A stretch of 64,000 nucleotides of DNA from Diploptera punctata (GCA_030220185.1 JASPKZ010003424.1:310001-374000); one strand, 5' to 3'; counted from the stretch's first letter, positions 1-10,802 are shown. Notes: generated by a model from the sequence alone, not told the origin. A program made the numbers and translations.

Positions 1-345
1 GTATGTACATTTAATAGCTGATTAAAGTAACCTTTCCATCTATTTAATATACTCTTGGAATCTGCAATCATATCCCCATTTTCATTCCGAATTATGTTTG
101 TTCTAGCCTGAAACCCTTTCTTCTCTATACTAATTCCCTGATATAATTCTCTAATGTTCCTATTTTTTTGCATTCATTTCAAGATCATTAATCTTCTCTC
201 TCAAATATTCCCTCTTCTTACTCTTTAGTAACTTGGTGCTTTCGCGTCTAACACTACCCAATTGCTCTAAATTTACCTCATTTGGCTCCGCATACAAACC
301 ATTTATTTTAATATTGTCTATCATCTGACGTCTTTTCTGCCTCTA
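1..345 (-). pseudogene. LINE-A ORF fragment, linker before the RT domain
   Basis: Reading the minus strand gives a recognisable non-LTR retrotransposon segment including NENGDMIADSKSILNRWKGY, the region between endonuclease and reverse transcriptase in RTE-like LINEs. Upstream in the protein is a charged stretch (REYLREKINDLEMNAK). A 7-A run at about 166-172 marks a frame change between the two parts. The element runs off the left window edge, so the RT itself is not seen. Protein-level recognition only; exact clade is inferred. Confidence 0.65.
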
Positions 346-359
346 ATTTTCTTTCCTTT

Positions 360-640
360 GACCATTCCTTCTAGGGCATCCGTCAGCAGGCAGTTCTTCT
401 TAGCCAGTGGCCAATCCAATTTATTTTCCTCTTCTTTATAAGTTCCAGCATTGTTCTTCCTTCACCCACTTTGTCTAGCACATCTTATTTCTTTATTTTG
501 TCTGTCTATTTTATACGTTCCATCTTTCTCCATATCCACATCTCAAAAGCGTCCAGTAACTTTTCCTCATTCCGTCGTAATGTCCAAGTATCTGCACCAT
601 GTAACGCTACACTCCACACAAAACAGTTCATTAGCCTCAC
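360..640 (-). pseudogene. LINE-B C-terminal fragment
   Basis: The minus strand reads ALHGADTWTLRRNEEKLLDA followed by FEMWIWRKMERIKWTDKI and a degraded W-IGH segment. This order (LYGSE-W-T...FEMW-WR-M...) is the conserved C-terminal part of insect RTE-like LINE proteins after the RT domain. Stops and frame changes follow, so it is a dead remnant. It abuts the LINE-A fragment on its left and a SINE-1 head on its right. Confidence 0.65.
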
Positions 641-728
641 CCAAGAAACTTGTCCCGACCGGTGATCGAACTCAGCCTCGCTCCGTGACAAGGCAACACG
701 CTACCTCGATACCACAGCGATGGACCTA
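625..728 (-). repeat. SINE-1 head fragment
   Basis: The complement carries the CGCTGTGG...GAGGTAGCGTG(T)TGCC tRNA-like start and a weakened B box (GAGTTCGATCACC). Same head as full copies at 2886-3172 and 50830-51103. Confidence 0.6.
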
Positions 729-867
729 TAATACAAAGTATATCGAAAAAAATATATTTCTTGTATTGAAACATTTCATTAATATTTTAAGTTTTTTTTT
801 TATTTTGATAAATTTTAGATTCTTGAAATATTATTGTATAATTTTTATCTGTGTTTTGATTTATATC

Positions 868-1252
868 TGCCTCTGGTCCCGAGGGTCGCGGGTTCAATCC
901 CGGTCGGGGTCGATGGATTTTTTAGGACGGAAAAATCCAAGGAGCAAGTCCTCCGGGAGGGACTTCAAGCCGTGGGTCCCGCGTCTGAAGATTTTCAGGC
1001 GCGTAAAAAATCCTTAAGCCTGAATGAAAAGGCCTCTAAGCAAGATTTACCGAATTTTCTCGCCCTAGTACTACTTGGTTTCCTAGATGTCAGTATGAGG
1101 CGGAACGCTGACCACGGACCACTCAAAAAATGGCATCTATATGAAAACAAGTGTAACTAAATTAGTATGGTTCAAATTCTTCCCTGTAGGGGTAGAGTGC
1201 CTAAATCTCTGTAAAGGGAAAACATGGGCTTACAATACAATACAACATCTGT
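868..1252 (+). repeat. SINE-2, 5'-truncated
   Basis: Starts inside the tRNA-like head (B box GGGTTCAATCCCG near 890) and continues through the same body as the full copy at 9220-9631: the GGATTTTTTAGGACGG block, the GGCGGAACGCTGACC block and the terminal CTTACAATACAATACAA. The A box part is missing. Confidence 0.8.
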
Positions 1253-1544
1253 CGTACCCCGTTAACAAGCCATGAAGAAGCATTGATGCGTGGATTCACT
1301 AAAAGGAGGAAGTATGAATAGTTCCGTACTCCGACTGACTTTATTTCTGCAAAGTTCCTAAAAACTACTACTGGTACTTGTTTTTATAAGAGACTAAGTG
1401 ATCCCGAGCCAGCCTTGGCATTAATGATTTAAAACAATCTCCACTCCTCTACCTGGAATTGAACCAGTATACCATCCTACTTTTACTTATGTCGCAATCT
1501 GTCACAGATATCTCGTGTTCTGGAGGCAAAAGGAGACGCTCATT

Positions 1545-1785
1545 TGGGAATAGGCGGTCCTGGTGGTTACTATCCTGGCCATTGGTTCCGAGGCTCGCGG
1601 GTTCAAACCCGACAGAGGCCTATTGATTTTTCATGGCGTAAAAACACCGAGCACGGATTCCTTCAGAAGGAAACTAAAGCCGTGGGTTCATATCGTAGAT
1701 TTGCATCATATAAAATAAACTCATGCCTGAAAAAAGTGAGTATTGTGCAAAATTTGTCGGTCCTTTCTCTCCCGGTTTGAATTGC
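1545..1785 (+). repeat. SINE-3 copy
   Basis: tRNA-like B box GGGTTCAAACCC near 1601, then a body with GGCGTAAAAACACCGAGCAC and ATAAACTCATGCCTG that recurs at 25050-25290. The head resembles SINE-2 but the body differs. Confidence 0.6.
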
Positions 1786-1959
1786 GACGCTAATATCCTT
1801 AGCTGTGAAAGATGATCAGTAAACAAAATAATTACATTAATTTGGAAATTAGCTCCATATCTTGAGTTGCCTAAGGCATCAAGGCTTGACACAAATATGT
1901 GGAACATGCACTGGCTCTTGAACTCATGGGGGAAGAAAATTTCTTATGGAACTTTTTTT

Positions 1960-2185
1960 TCCAGTATGAGACCAGCATTGTGGGAAATTTGAATCACTAC
2001 AATATGTAGCAATTTCGGGTTGAGAAAACCAGCTATAACGAATGGGGGGCTCGACATGTTGACCATATGTTAACTCTATACTGTCTAGATTATCGTTTAC
2101 ATTTTGTAAATTACATGTGGATGTCAGACCAGCAGCCAGCTGATAGTCCTGAAAACACATCTTCTAGACCTATCGCGCCATGGAC
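1960..2185 (+). repeat. SINE-4 body fragment
   Basis: Shares the GTAGC-A-TTCGGGTTGAGAAAACCAGCTATAACG block, the CGACATGTTGACCA block and the terminal TCGCGCCATGG with copies at 10955, 21810 and 60860. Head absent. Confidence 0.6.
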
Positions 2186-2650
2186 TTTAGTTTATTTGGG
2201 AATTGAAAATAAAAATAGTGCAAACATAAATATTTAAATGCTAAATCTTATAGAAGTACGTCTTTGTAAATTGCTGATGGGCATTAAGCAACGATTTAAT
2301 AAATAATTATGATAAATGTAAAACATAAAGTGCAAAGAGGGATTCTGTGTTGAAATTGCCAACGTTTGAAAGTAACTGCGGCTGTAAATAAAGAATCTTG
2401 AAAGCGGAAATGAGCGGTTTAAAAATAAGGCTTTCATTCAAATGGAATTGCGTTTTTTTTATTATTCTTTTTGGTTTGAACGTAGCTCAACAGGTTTTAA
2501 CTTAAGCGAATTATTATTTTCCCCCTCTTACAGTTATTCTAGAAAATGTTTTACTATTGTGTAGTATATAATAAACTACATTTCACACTAAGGAAGGATT
2601 GTTTTTTTAATTTTTTTCTCTAAAACATAATATGCTCCATGTGGTGTATA
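2186..2650. other. no recognisable feature
   Basis: AT-rich sequence with only short open frames and a few T runs. Nothing supported. Confidence 0.5.
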
Positions 2651-2654
2651 AAAA

Positions 2655-2830
2655 TGCCGGCGGCTCCGTGGCGCAAATGTTATGCACTCAATCACCACTT
2701 CTAGGTTTTGAGTTCGCGTCTCGGTCATTCCACGTTCGTTGTGGACAAACAGCAAAATCAGGTTTGTCCCGATGGTTTATCCGTTTTATCTCTATTTCTA
2801 AAATTCATTGTAATCACAATTGAGGTTATG
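2655..2830 (+). repeat. tRNA-like SINE candidate
   Basis: GGCGGCTCCGTGGCGCAAATG resembles a tRNA 5' half with A box, followed by a B-box-like GGTTTTGAGTTCGCGTCTCGG. Only one copy in the window, so assignment rests on the promoter-like motifs. Confidence 0.35.
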
Positions 2831-2885
2831 TAGTAAAATATTTAAATATATTAATAGAAGTATCTTTATATATTCCATTCCATAA

Positions 2886-3169
2886 TGTTCTGCCCGAGGG
2901 CAGGTCTTTCACTACAATCATAACATTTTCATGCTAAGCTTTGCAGCTTTACTAGGGAATTATAGGTGTGGTAACTTCCCGTTGCTTTCCACACCGGTGA
3001 ATGATGATAATGATGGCCGGATGATTTTCGGGGACCGTTGGGCCCTAAGCTTCCTGACATTTGTCTTACAGGTGAGGAAAAACCTCACCCAGGAGCCTGC
3101 CCCGATCGGGAATCGAACCCGGGCCCGCTGCGTAACAAGACAGCACGCTACCTCGAGACCACAGCGGTG

Positions 3170-3172
<3 letters not shown>
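2886..3172 (-). repeat. SINE-1, near full length
   Basis: Complement begins CCACCGCTGTGGTCTCGAGG, has B box GGGTTCGATTCCCG, the body TCAGGAAGCTTAGGGCCCAA, the GGTGTGGAAAGCAACGGGAAG block and ends at GGGCAGAA. It forms the left member of an inverted pair with 3222-3340. Confidence 0.85.

Positions 3173-3174
<2 letters not shown>

Positions 3175-3217
<43 letters not shown>
3175..3217. repeat. (TA)n microsatellite
   Basis: About 21 TA units lying exactly between two inverted SINE-1 copies. Confidence 0.95.
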
Positions 3218-3220
<3 letters not shown>

Positions 3221-3221
3221 A

Positions 3222-3340
3222 TGTGGAAAGCAACGGGAAGCTACCACACCTACAATTCCCTAGTAAAGCTGCAAGTATAGCATGGAAATGCTATGATTGC
3301 AGTGAAGGACCAGCCTTCGGGCAGAATTACTATGGATTGA
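3222..3340 (+). repeat. SINE-1 3' tail, inverted to its neighbour
   Basis: GTGGAAAGCAACGGGAAGC through GGGCAGAATTACTATGGAT, the last ~120 bp of SINE-1. It is inverted relative to 2886-3172, so the two can fold back on each other. Confidence 0.8.
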
Positions 3341-3616
3341 TATATATTGTAAGCACCCTTTTATATTAAAATGGCTTCCTTGTACATCACAGTCCTTCAA
3401 TAATAAGGGCTTCATTTCATTTCACAACCTGTCATTATGCCGGACATAGAGTACATGCTTTGCTACAAAAATACTGACAACTTAGTATGTGACATACGGC
3501 AATATGTGGTAAGGGAAGGAGGTGGCGTGTTGGAAAATGTGTCGTTTAGCTGTTATTTGACATCGGAATGAATATATGTCATTTATATTTCGAAAACACT
3601 TGTTAAAACTTTAGTT

Positions 3617-4122
3617 CAGTGTCACCAATTAGCGGACCGCGGTCCGGATCCGGATCCTGGGGCTTTGGTTTCCGGACCGGTTAAATATCGAATTAATATA
3701 AATTTTTAAAACCGGTTAATGTAATGATAGTATTATTGTTGGCTCGGTTGGCAGTACTGCTTATGGTCGGAGATTTGACTGAAGATGAACGGGATTCCGT
3801 TTGAAACCTGGTATCGTGATAAACACGATATTTGTGAAGTGAGGTAATTGAATATTACTCTGACCATATGTTAAGTTTATAATAAACTTATTAATAATTA
3901 TTAAAAGTAATAACTGTGTACTACTGTGCTGTATCCTTTTAGTATTTACCATGTGCCTTGTTTAATTTGTGCAAATCATACCCATAACATACTTTAAATA
4001 ATTTCCTTATAATATTAGTTACTTAATAAAAACTTGGTATGTTTAATGAGCTGTGGTTCCGGACCTCGACTTAATTTACTACTTTGAAAATGGACCTGCA
4101 TAAAATCTAATTGTGACCCCTG
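3617..4122. mobile_element. non-autonomous hAT-like element
   Basis: Left end CAGTGTCACCAATTAG and right end (complement) CAGGGGTCACAATTAG are imperfect terminal inverted repeats of the CAGNGGTCACC type seen in hAT transposons. The 8-bp sequence CTTTAGTT flanks both sides (3609-3616 and 4123-4130), the duplication length expected for hAT. Length is 506 bp with no transposase frame, so it must be mobilised in trans. Near the left end is the palindrome GGACCGCGGTCC. The TIR/TSD combination is seen directly; superfamily is inferred from it. Confidence 0.8.
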
Positions 4123-4589
4123 CTTTAGTTTGTCAAAAAATCGCATATCCAAATAGTCCGTCTTCTTGGCGTGATCAATTGATTCCTTACAGTACCTTGC
4201 ATTCCGGTGGCCCGGATTCGGTTTCCGGGAAATATGACATTTTAAATCGTCACCACGAATCTACACATTTGTGTTATTGTTAGAGATGGGATAATTCCTT
4301 CGTAAACACGATATCAGGGTATGGTTGATAGGACCATTGATATGATCAGAGGGAAGAGGATTGAATAGTTTTCTGTACCGTCTGGTTACAGCAACAGTTT
4401 AGAATAACCACTTTATATTAGTTATATTTCACTCCAAATGTTCCGAACAGTCAGTGTCGATCCATTCATGGATTCATTTTGAGAATTTTCCTCGTTATTG
4501 AGCGCTTTCTCCCAACCAATCTTAATAATTAACACGAGTTTTAAAAAATACATAAATGACTACGGACTAACAGACTATCAATTTGTAAT

Positions 4590-4800
4590 ACACATTCTTA
4601 AATTTCCCTTAATTAAAATTCTCCATAGTTCTCTGTCCTCTGTGTCTTCATCCGTTACACCAAATTTCCTCATTGAATTCTGAATGTTATTCTTGGTCTT
4701 CCTTTTCTGCTGCTCCTTTCAATTTTCCATGTATACACTGCCTTTAGAAGTCTACCATCCTGCATTCTGTGTTCAATCCACCGAAGTATAATACACCATA
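4590..4800 (-). pseudogene. LINE-B C-terminal remnant
   Basis: Minus strand reads KAVYTWKIEG with a downstream basic stretch matching the R-KGRPR region, then SEFNEEIW, in shifting frames. Resembles the tail of RTE-like LINE proteins. Strongly degraded. Confidence 0.4.
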
Positions 4801-5041
4801 GTATACTTTGTAAGTCTGAATCCTGATCTTGTTTACATGTGACCGCTGTTCAGTGTGTGCTCTACTGTACGGTTGAAGCTTAGACAACAACCTCGCGACA
4901 CTGGAAGGAGAGGTTTCATCTCTAAATTATCATATGTCTTAGCATATTGCTAATCACAAATTCACGGAGCCCCGTCACTGTGTACCTGTCTAATGAGTGG
5001 TTCAGAGTTTCTGCTCGCTCCTACAGTCCAGTGGCTTGTAA

Positions 5042-5160
5042 ATCCTATAAAAATAATTATTGTCGGGGTAACGTCGTTACCTAGAACACAGATTCGATCC
5101 CCGGCCGGGACAAATTTTAAGTCCTACAAAAGTAATTATCGGGATAAAGTTTTTGAACTC
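5042..5160 (+). repeat. tRNA-like fragment
   Basis: A B-box-like GATTCGATCCCCGGCCGGGA follows a degraded A-box area. Possibly a SINE remnant, immediately upstream of the RT pseudogene. Confidence 0.3.
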
Positions 5161-5164
5161 CATT

Positions 5165-5535
5165 TATAAATTATATGCAAAAATAATAAATAATAGATTG
5201 AAGAAGATACCTGACACACTCTTAGAAGAAGAACAAGCAGGGTTTAGAAATGGAAGATCCTGTAGTGATAATGTGTTTATTATAAAGAGACTAATTGAGA
5301 AGAGAATTTAACCTGCCAACATATTTGTTTATTGATTTTCAAAAGGCCTTTGACAGAGTATATAGATCTATACTATGGGAAATAATGAAGGAACGAGGAT
5401 ATCCACACCATCTAATAAAATCAGCCCAAGGCTTATATGAAGAAACTAAAGTAGTGATAAAAACTGATGGAAAAAGGTCAGAAGAAATTTTAATAAATCA
5501 AGGAGTTAGACAAGGGCGAAGTCTATCGCCCACTC

Positions 5536-5578
<43 letters not shown>

Positions 5579-5985
5579 CGACATTATGAAACAATGGAAA
5601 ATTATAATGGACAAAGGCCTTAGATTGAATAATAACTTAAGTAATAATAACTTAATTTTCGCCGATGATTTAGTCTTACTACACCATGATGAAGATCTGT
5701 TACAATTGGCTGCTTACAAACCAAATGCAATATGTAGCGATTATAATTTTAAAATTTCAATAAGTAAAACAAAAGTAATGGCATTTTGTGGAAAAAATAC
5801 TCTGCGTGCAAAAATAGTAATTAGAGACAAAATTATTGAACAAGTATCCCACTTTAAATATTTAGGATGTGACATCAGCTATGGGTATGATAAAGATATT
5901 GAACACAAAACACATCAGTTTCAAGCTATTTGTGGTACAATAAATAGAACATTGAATAATAAAGCGGAACAGGCAACTCTTGCCT
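5165..5985 (+). pseudogene. RTE-like LINE reverse transcriptase, broken
   Basis: First part (to about 5300) reads LYAKIINNRLKKIPDT and EEQAGFRNGRSCSDN, the start of a non-LTR RT. A one-base frame change near 5295 separates it from LPTYLFIDFQKAFDRV, then GVRQGRSLSPTLFNIY, and the catalytic box FADD (codons 5658-5669), followed by KISISKTKVMAFCGK and the IEQVSHFKYLGCDIS thumb motif. The frame stops at 5985, before the C-terminal LYGSE region. A TA microsatellite has expanded inside the palm between LFNIY and IDD. An enzyme of this type would copy LINE RNA at a nicked target, but this copy cannot encode a complete protein. Confidence 0.85.
5538..5575. repeat. (TA)n microsatellite inside the RT frame
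   Basis: About 18 AT/TA units that translate as alternating Ile-Tyr. They sit in the conserved LFN-YI-D segment and keep the reading frame open across it. Confidence 0.9.
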
Positions 5986-6559
5986 AAACCAGGAAGTGAA
6001 AAAGAAGAAGTTTTTTTCAGAGTTTTTCTTTACTTATTAGACAAATTTCGAGAAACTATAAAACTCAAATGGTCTTGTTTGTGTACGGTGAGGGTTATCC
6101 AGTTGTTTGTTTCCTTAATCTCTTTATCAAGTTTGGTTACATTTATTTCGATTTTTCTCCTTTTATTTTCATTTATTCGTTAATTATTTCTTGATTACAA
6201 CTATTTTTGAGTTGTAGGGTTTTTATGTAATTTAGTTTCTTACTGTAGTTTAATTTATTTAACGGTAACTTATATCGTTTTATTTATAAGTCTGATAAAT
6301 GTGCTGATTTTTTTGTTTAGATTAAATGATGTCTAGATTTTTCGTGTATGACAATTGTGTTGCTGGTGGGCTTTCTGTAAATCCTGTCTTAATAATTGCT
6401 ATTTAGATTTTTGGTGATTGTGAGTTTTAGATAATTTCATTTCTTCCATAAAATGTATATTTTTGTGCATTTTGACTTTTAAAATTCATTTTTCCCGTGG
6501 AGCTCTTATTGTCGTATATTATTAAAAGATCGTCGACATAGGCCTATTATATGTTGTAA

Positions 6560-7036
6560 AAATTTAATATTGAATTACAATTTAGGAACAAGATCACAAG
6601 ACTCTTCTTTACTTTTGATACCACAACACAGGACCTGTCTGTACTCTGAATCTTACACAATATCTATGGCTAGAGCATGGAACTCACTTCCCGGTCATGT
6701 CAGGGACTGTCAATCGCTATCATTATTTAAATCCAAATTAACTGATATCTTAAGTTCGACACAATGAAAACATTAACTGCCTGACAACTATATAGAGCAT
6801 TCCATTAATAATCATGTAGGAAGCTAGTTACTTTATTTTATATCATTTTAATTTTATTATATTCTATGTTTTTGTTAGTATTAGCTAGTATTAGATAACA
6901 TCATTGTATTTTGTTTAGTCTGTATTTTAATATCTTAAAATTGTAATATGTACGTAATTTTCGTATACTTTTACTATTCGCTGGTTGAGTGGAAGAGAAG
7001 GCCTTATGGCCTTAACTCTGCCAGCTAAAATAAATC
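6560..7036 (+). pseudogene. CR1-like LINE 3' end
   Basis: A frame at 6570-6767 reads PQHRTCLYSESYTISMARAW, then NSLPGHVRDCQSLSLFKSKL and ends at a stop. This (Y-SF-...A-WN-LP-..R....L--FK-KL) is the conserved C-terminus of CR1/Jockey-type LINE ORF2. The 3' UTR ends in GGTTGAGTGGAAGAGAAGGC, CTTATGGCCTTAAC and CTGCCAG-TAAAATAAAT, directly followed by a TTA array. The same tail recurs at 13545, 16000 (minus) and, more diverged, 56400. 5'-truncated. Confidence 0.75.
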
Positions 7037-7037
7037 A

Positions 7038-7038
<1 letters not shown>

Positions 7039-7120
<82 letters not shown>
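7039..7120. repeat. (ATT)n microsatellite, LINE tail
   Basis: About 27 ATT units directly following the CR1-like 3' end, so probably its simple-repeat tail. Confidence 0.95.
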
Positions 7121-7121
<1 letters not shown>

Positions 7122-7404
7122 TTTAATTTAATCAAAATGTTTGTCTTCTAAATGTTATAGGATTAATTTTGAGAGGATATTTATTGTTGGGCTGTCCAGT
7201 GGAATTCCATATTCCTATGTATGGAGTTGATTGTTGAATTTAAAATAATTGTGTTTAAAATATGCTTTTATCATTTTGTTTAATTTTCCGACTCAGTTTT
7301 TATTTAAGTTTTTTCCCCTCTAATTTCCATATATTATTTCAATCGTCTTATTTGTTGATATGCGCTTAATTTTAAACTGTCTAAAGTAATTGCTAAGAAA
7401 TAAT

Positions 7405-8017
7405 ACTATTTAACTCATGCCACAAATGCTAGTCAATGACCAATCACGTTCCAATGAATGTTGTTTTACAACCAATGATAGTCGTGTTTCACCTCGCTCT
7501 TTATCTGCTCCTGCTTTTGTGATAAAGAAAGCTCCTCCTTTTTAACGTTCTGAACAGGTCAAAGCATTATTTTTCTCCAACAAATACATTGAATATAGCA
7601 AATAATGAAAAGTTTCCTTGATTTTACTGAGTTGTTTACTAAAAAAAATAAATGAATAACCGGTAATGTTGATTATGATATATAGTTTGATGTGTTTCAT
7701 TATTTCTCCACTTGGGTGCACTCTTACAATATTGCGATCTTATTTGGCAATAAATAATATGATCAAGCAGCAGTGAATGAACATAACCTCACATTTCTGA
7801 TTTGTTTTCAAACATCGCCATTTACATTAAATATATAAATATTTTAAAATAACTATAGTTAAACAATGATTTGTGAATAAACAGCTTAATGTTATTCGTT
7901 AAATAGTCCTAACAAATGCCACTCTTGATTTCCAAATTCTCTAGATAAATTCACTCCTCACTTCGTGAGTCGTGAATTTATCCATAATTTGGAAATCACT
8001 CGTGGCATTACTTATGA
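7405..8017 (+). repeat. 615-bp dispersed repeat, copy 1
   Basis: From ACTATTTAACTCATGCC to GTGGCATTACTTATGA, nearly identical to 44492-45117. The last ~105 bp form an imperfect hairpin: AATGCCACTCTTGATTTCC on one side, GGAAATCACTCGTGGCATT on the other, with CACTTCGTGAG-like turns between. No coding frame. Class unknown. Confidence 0.85.
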
Positions 8018-8680
8018 AAAACAAAAGTACATTAAAAATTCAAAACAAAAAAAAAGCCGACAAAATTCTAAATACAAGAATCAATAAAAGCACCAAATTG
8101 ACGTTATTCGACATAAAAAAGAAGTAAACACACACATACATAGAGATTGAAGTTTAGAAGGAATTGATCTACCGGTAGTACATGAATAAAGTTGCAGAGT
8201 TCGCTCGCGAAATAATAAGTGTTGTGATTGAGTAATGCGTTATTGGTGTGGGTAGAAGCATGTCCCTGGCCGTGCATTACAAGGGAAGAGTGCATGTGTA
8301 GTGTGCTTTATGTTGTGCTACAACCACGATGACTAGTGATGATATTTCTGCAAGTACTGCTTCTCTTCTCATTGTCAACTTGTGGAGACAAACTTTCACG
8401 AAAAAATATTGGATTACGCGTACCAGCGACGAAGAAGACAAAAATGGTAAAGTTCAGCTCTCTTATGTAGAAAAATAAGTTATGCGTGTGTGGATGTTAT
8501 TAATGTATAGAAAATAAGTTGTGAGTGTATTAATGAACGAATATGTTCGTGTGTAATTGTATGTATTTTACTTCATTTATTTAAAGAAGCTTTAACATGC
8601 CATATCGCGTCTATTTTATTTACATACTTAATTTGATCTTACAGTATTTTTGTCTTACGTTAATGACTTAAGAAAACCAG
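8018..8680. other. no recognisable feature
   Basis: AT-rich, short frames only. Confidence 0.5.
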
Positions 8681-8687
8681 AGGAAAG

Positions 8688-8778
8688 AACCTCAGATTGG
8701 TCGATACCGTGATTTGAACCCGGGACATACTGAGACTCAAAATCTACCGCTTGAACCAACGCGCCAGTGTGTGTGTGA
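8688..8778 (-). repeat. tRNA-like SINE head
   Basis: Complement contains GGCGCGTTGGTTCAAGCGGTAG and B box CCCGGGTTCAAATCACGG, spaced as in a tRNA-derived promoter. Followed by GA/TG simple repeats. Confidence 0.45.
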
Positions 8779-9219
8779 GAGAGAGTTATATAGAGAGAGA
8801 TAGATAGAATGTAACTGAGAAGGTTAAGGCATGGTATGTTAGACATTGAAATTGTATTATTAAATACAACGTAATCCTATTTATTATTTTCTTTTGCCGG
8901 ACTCTTATTAATATTCTGGTCAGCAATCCTGAATTCAGTAAGAGATGCGTCGGGTTCGATTGCCGTTCTTGGAAATACATTTTTTAAGAGGATTATTCTT
9001 ATTCCATTACTTTTTTTTTGTAGTGCTGTTATATAGTTAGTCTTATATAAGCTAAATAAGTTTTATTCCACGTGTAACACCGGAACATAGTATTCAGTGT
9101 TGTCGCCAAACACGAGGCTGTTTTGTTGCGGTTTCTACGTATACCTAATTGCGTAAGCCCTACCAATTTAGCACTCGCAAACTATTTACAAGTTATCTCT
9201 TTATTCTCATTTTATAGAA

Positions 9220-9631
9220 GTCGGCCGCGGTGGACTAGTGGTTATGCTCCTTGCCTCTGGTCCCGAAGGTCGCGGGTTCAAACCCGGCCGGGGTGATGGA
9301 TTTTTTAGGACGGAAAAATCCAAGGAGCAAGTCCTCCGGGAGGGACTTTAAGCCGTGGATCCCGAGTCTGAAGATTTTCAGGCTCGTAAAAAATCCTTAA
9401 GCCCGAATGAAAAGACCTCTAAGCAAAATTGATCGAATTTTCCCGTCCTAGTGCTACCATGGTTTCCTAGATGTCACTATGAGGCGGAACGCTGACGCAC
9501 GGACCACTCAAAATGACATCTATACGAAAACAAGTGTAACTAAGTTAGTATGGTTCAAATTCTTCCCTGTAGGGGGAGAGCGCCTAAATCTCTGTAAAGG
9601 GAAAACATAGGCTTACAATACAAAAAAAATA
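9220..9631 (+). repeat. SINE-2, full length
   Basis: tRNA-like head GGCCGCGGTGGACTAGTGG (A box) and GGGTTCAAACCCGGCC (B box, about 9277) within the first 75 bp, then the SINE-2 body and an A-rich tail ending CTTACAATACAAAAAAAA. Flanked by TATAGAA at 9213-9219 and 9632-9638, a plausible short target duplication. Head, body, tail and duplication together support an intact SINE unit of about 410 bp. Confidence 0.85.
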
Positions 9632-9694
9632 TATAGAAACTTCTAACATCTAAGATTATGTCGCATTTATTTCTTATTTTATTTAAATGAGTTG

Positions 9695-9842
9695 GTATGA
9701 AATGATGAACCCAGATTTTCCTGAACTAAATAAAACCAGAAAAAAATGTGTCAGGTAGGTTGATTCCGAAGTTTGAACCCGGGACCTCCCGGATACAAAG
9801 TCTAAGCGCTGCCATTAGAACCAACATGCTCCGTCTTAGTTA
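9695..9842 (-). repeat. tRNA-like SINE fragment
   Basis: Complement has GGAGCATGTTGGTTCTAATGG and B box GTCCCGGGTTCAAACTTCGG. Related to 8688-8778 in head structure. Confidence 0.45.
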
Positions 9843-9844
9843 TT

Positions 9845-10600
9845 TGGACTGATTAAAGTTAGTGTTGTCATTTTTGTCAGCAGTAAAATTATTACCATTA
9901 TAGACCTACAAGTTCCATTTAATTCGAAGTTCTGTGTTAAATCCACATACAGGTGTCGCCCTTAAATGTACCTTGCAGTACATTTTTGTTCCTGAATTTA
10001 TTCTATACATTTTACCTTATGTTAATTATTAGGAAAGAAAGAAATGTGACTTGCACACCATTGTATCTTTAAACCGTCCCACTTAATGAAATCATATATG
10101 TCACTGTGTATTTTATGGAACTTCCTTGGGATTTTCCATTCTTCGGTCAGAGTTAATGTTACGAGACAATGTGCAACAGATCATATGCGATTTTTATTTT
10201 TTAATGAGAATATTTTACACATTGTTTGTTGTGATTACTTAGATCAGAGGTTATGTTAGCTTTGGTATGTATTTCAGAAAGAAATGGCACATTTTAATCC
10301 CTATAGTGCCTTAATACAACACGATCGACTTTTTTTGTCTCGATAAATCCCGTGGACTCTAAATGCCCTTTGAGAGAAATCATATTTATGACCTTTGATA
10401 TATAATACACAGTAATAATTACTGGGGTTAATAAGTTCTGTCTTAAAAACCTACACTAAATATACAAATCCTTTGAAAACCTTAAATATGTTTTAAATAT
10501 GCACTATAGAACTGTGTAATTGTTGCCATATGAGTAAATAATGATAAAAGTAACAATTGTCGTAATAATAATGTTAAATTTGATGAGTTTAAAGTTTTCC
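9845..10600. other. no recognisable feature
   Basis: AT-rich, no long frame and no repeat that recurs in the window. Confidence 0.5.
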
Positions 10601-10613
10601 TTTTAGATACACA

Positions 10614-10802
10614 AGAAAGATAGCCAAAAAATATATACCAATGGTCACCCCCTGGAAGAAATAAACGTGGCAGACCAAGATGGAAATGGAAAACCTACGT
10701 CAGAACTATAATGGATGATAGGAATTTGGAGATTGGAATGATAGAGATAAATGGAAACTGAAGACAGCAAACCTATAAGTGGGTAAAAGCCGAAGAAGAA
10801 GA
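10614..10802 (+). mobile_element. RTE-like LINE, short 5'-truncated 3' end
   Basis: Encodes the tail of the LINE protein (W-PKNIYQWSPPGRNKRGRP, then WKWKTYV) and ends in a short (GAA)n tract. It is nearly identical to the minus-strand copy at 25425-25610. Flanked by the 9-bp direct repeat AGATACACA at 10605-10613 and 10803-10811, so both ends are fixed and it is a 189-bp target-primed insertion. Confidence 0.9.

Noticed and set aside
3635..3665. GGACCGCGGTCC palindrome as a regulatory site
   Set aside because: It lies just inside the left end of the hAT-like element and is better explained as subterminal transposon sequence.
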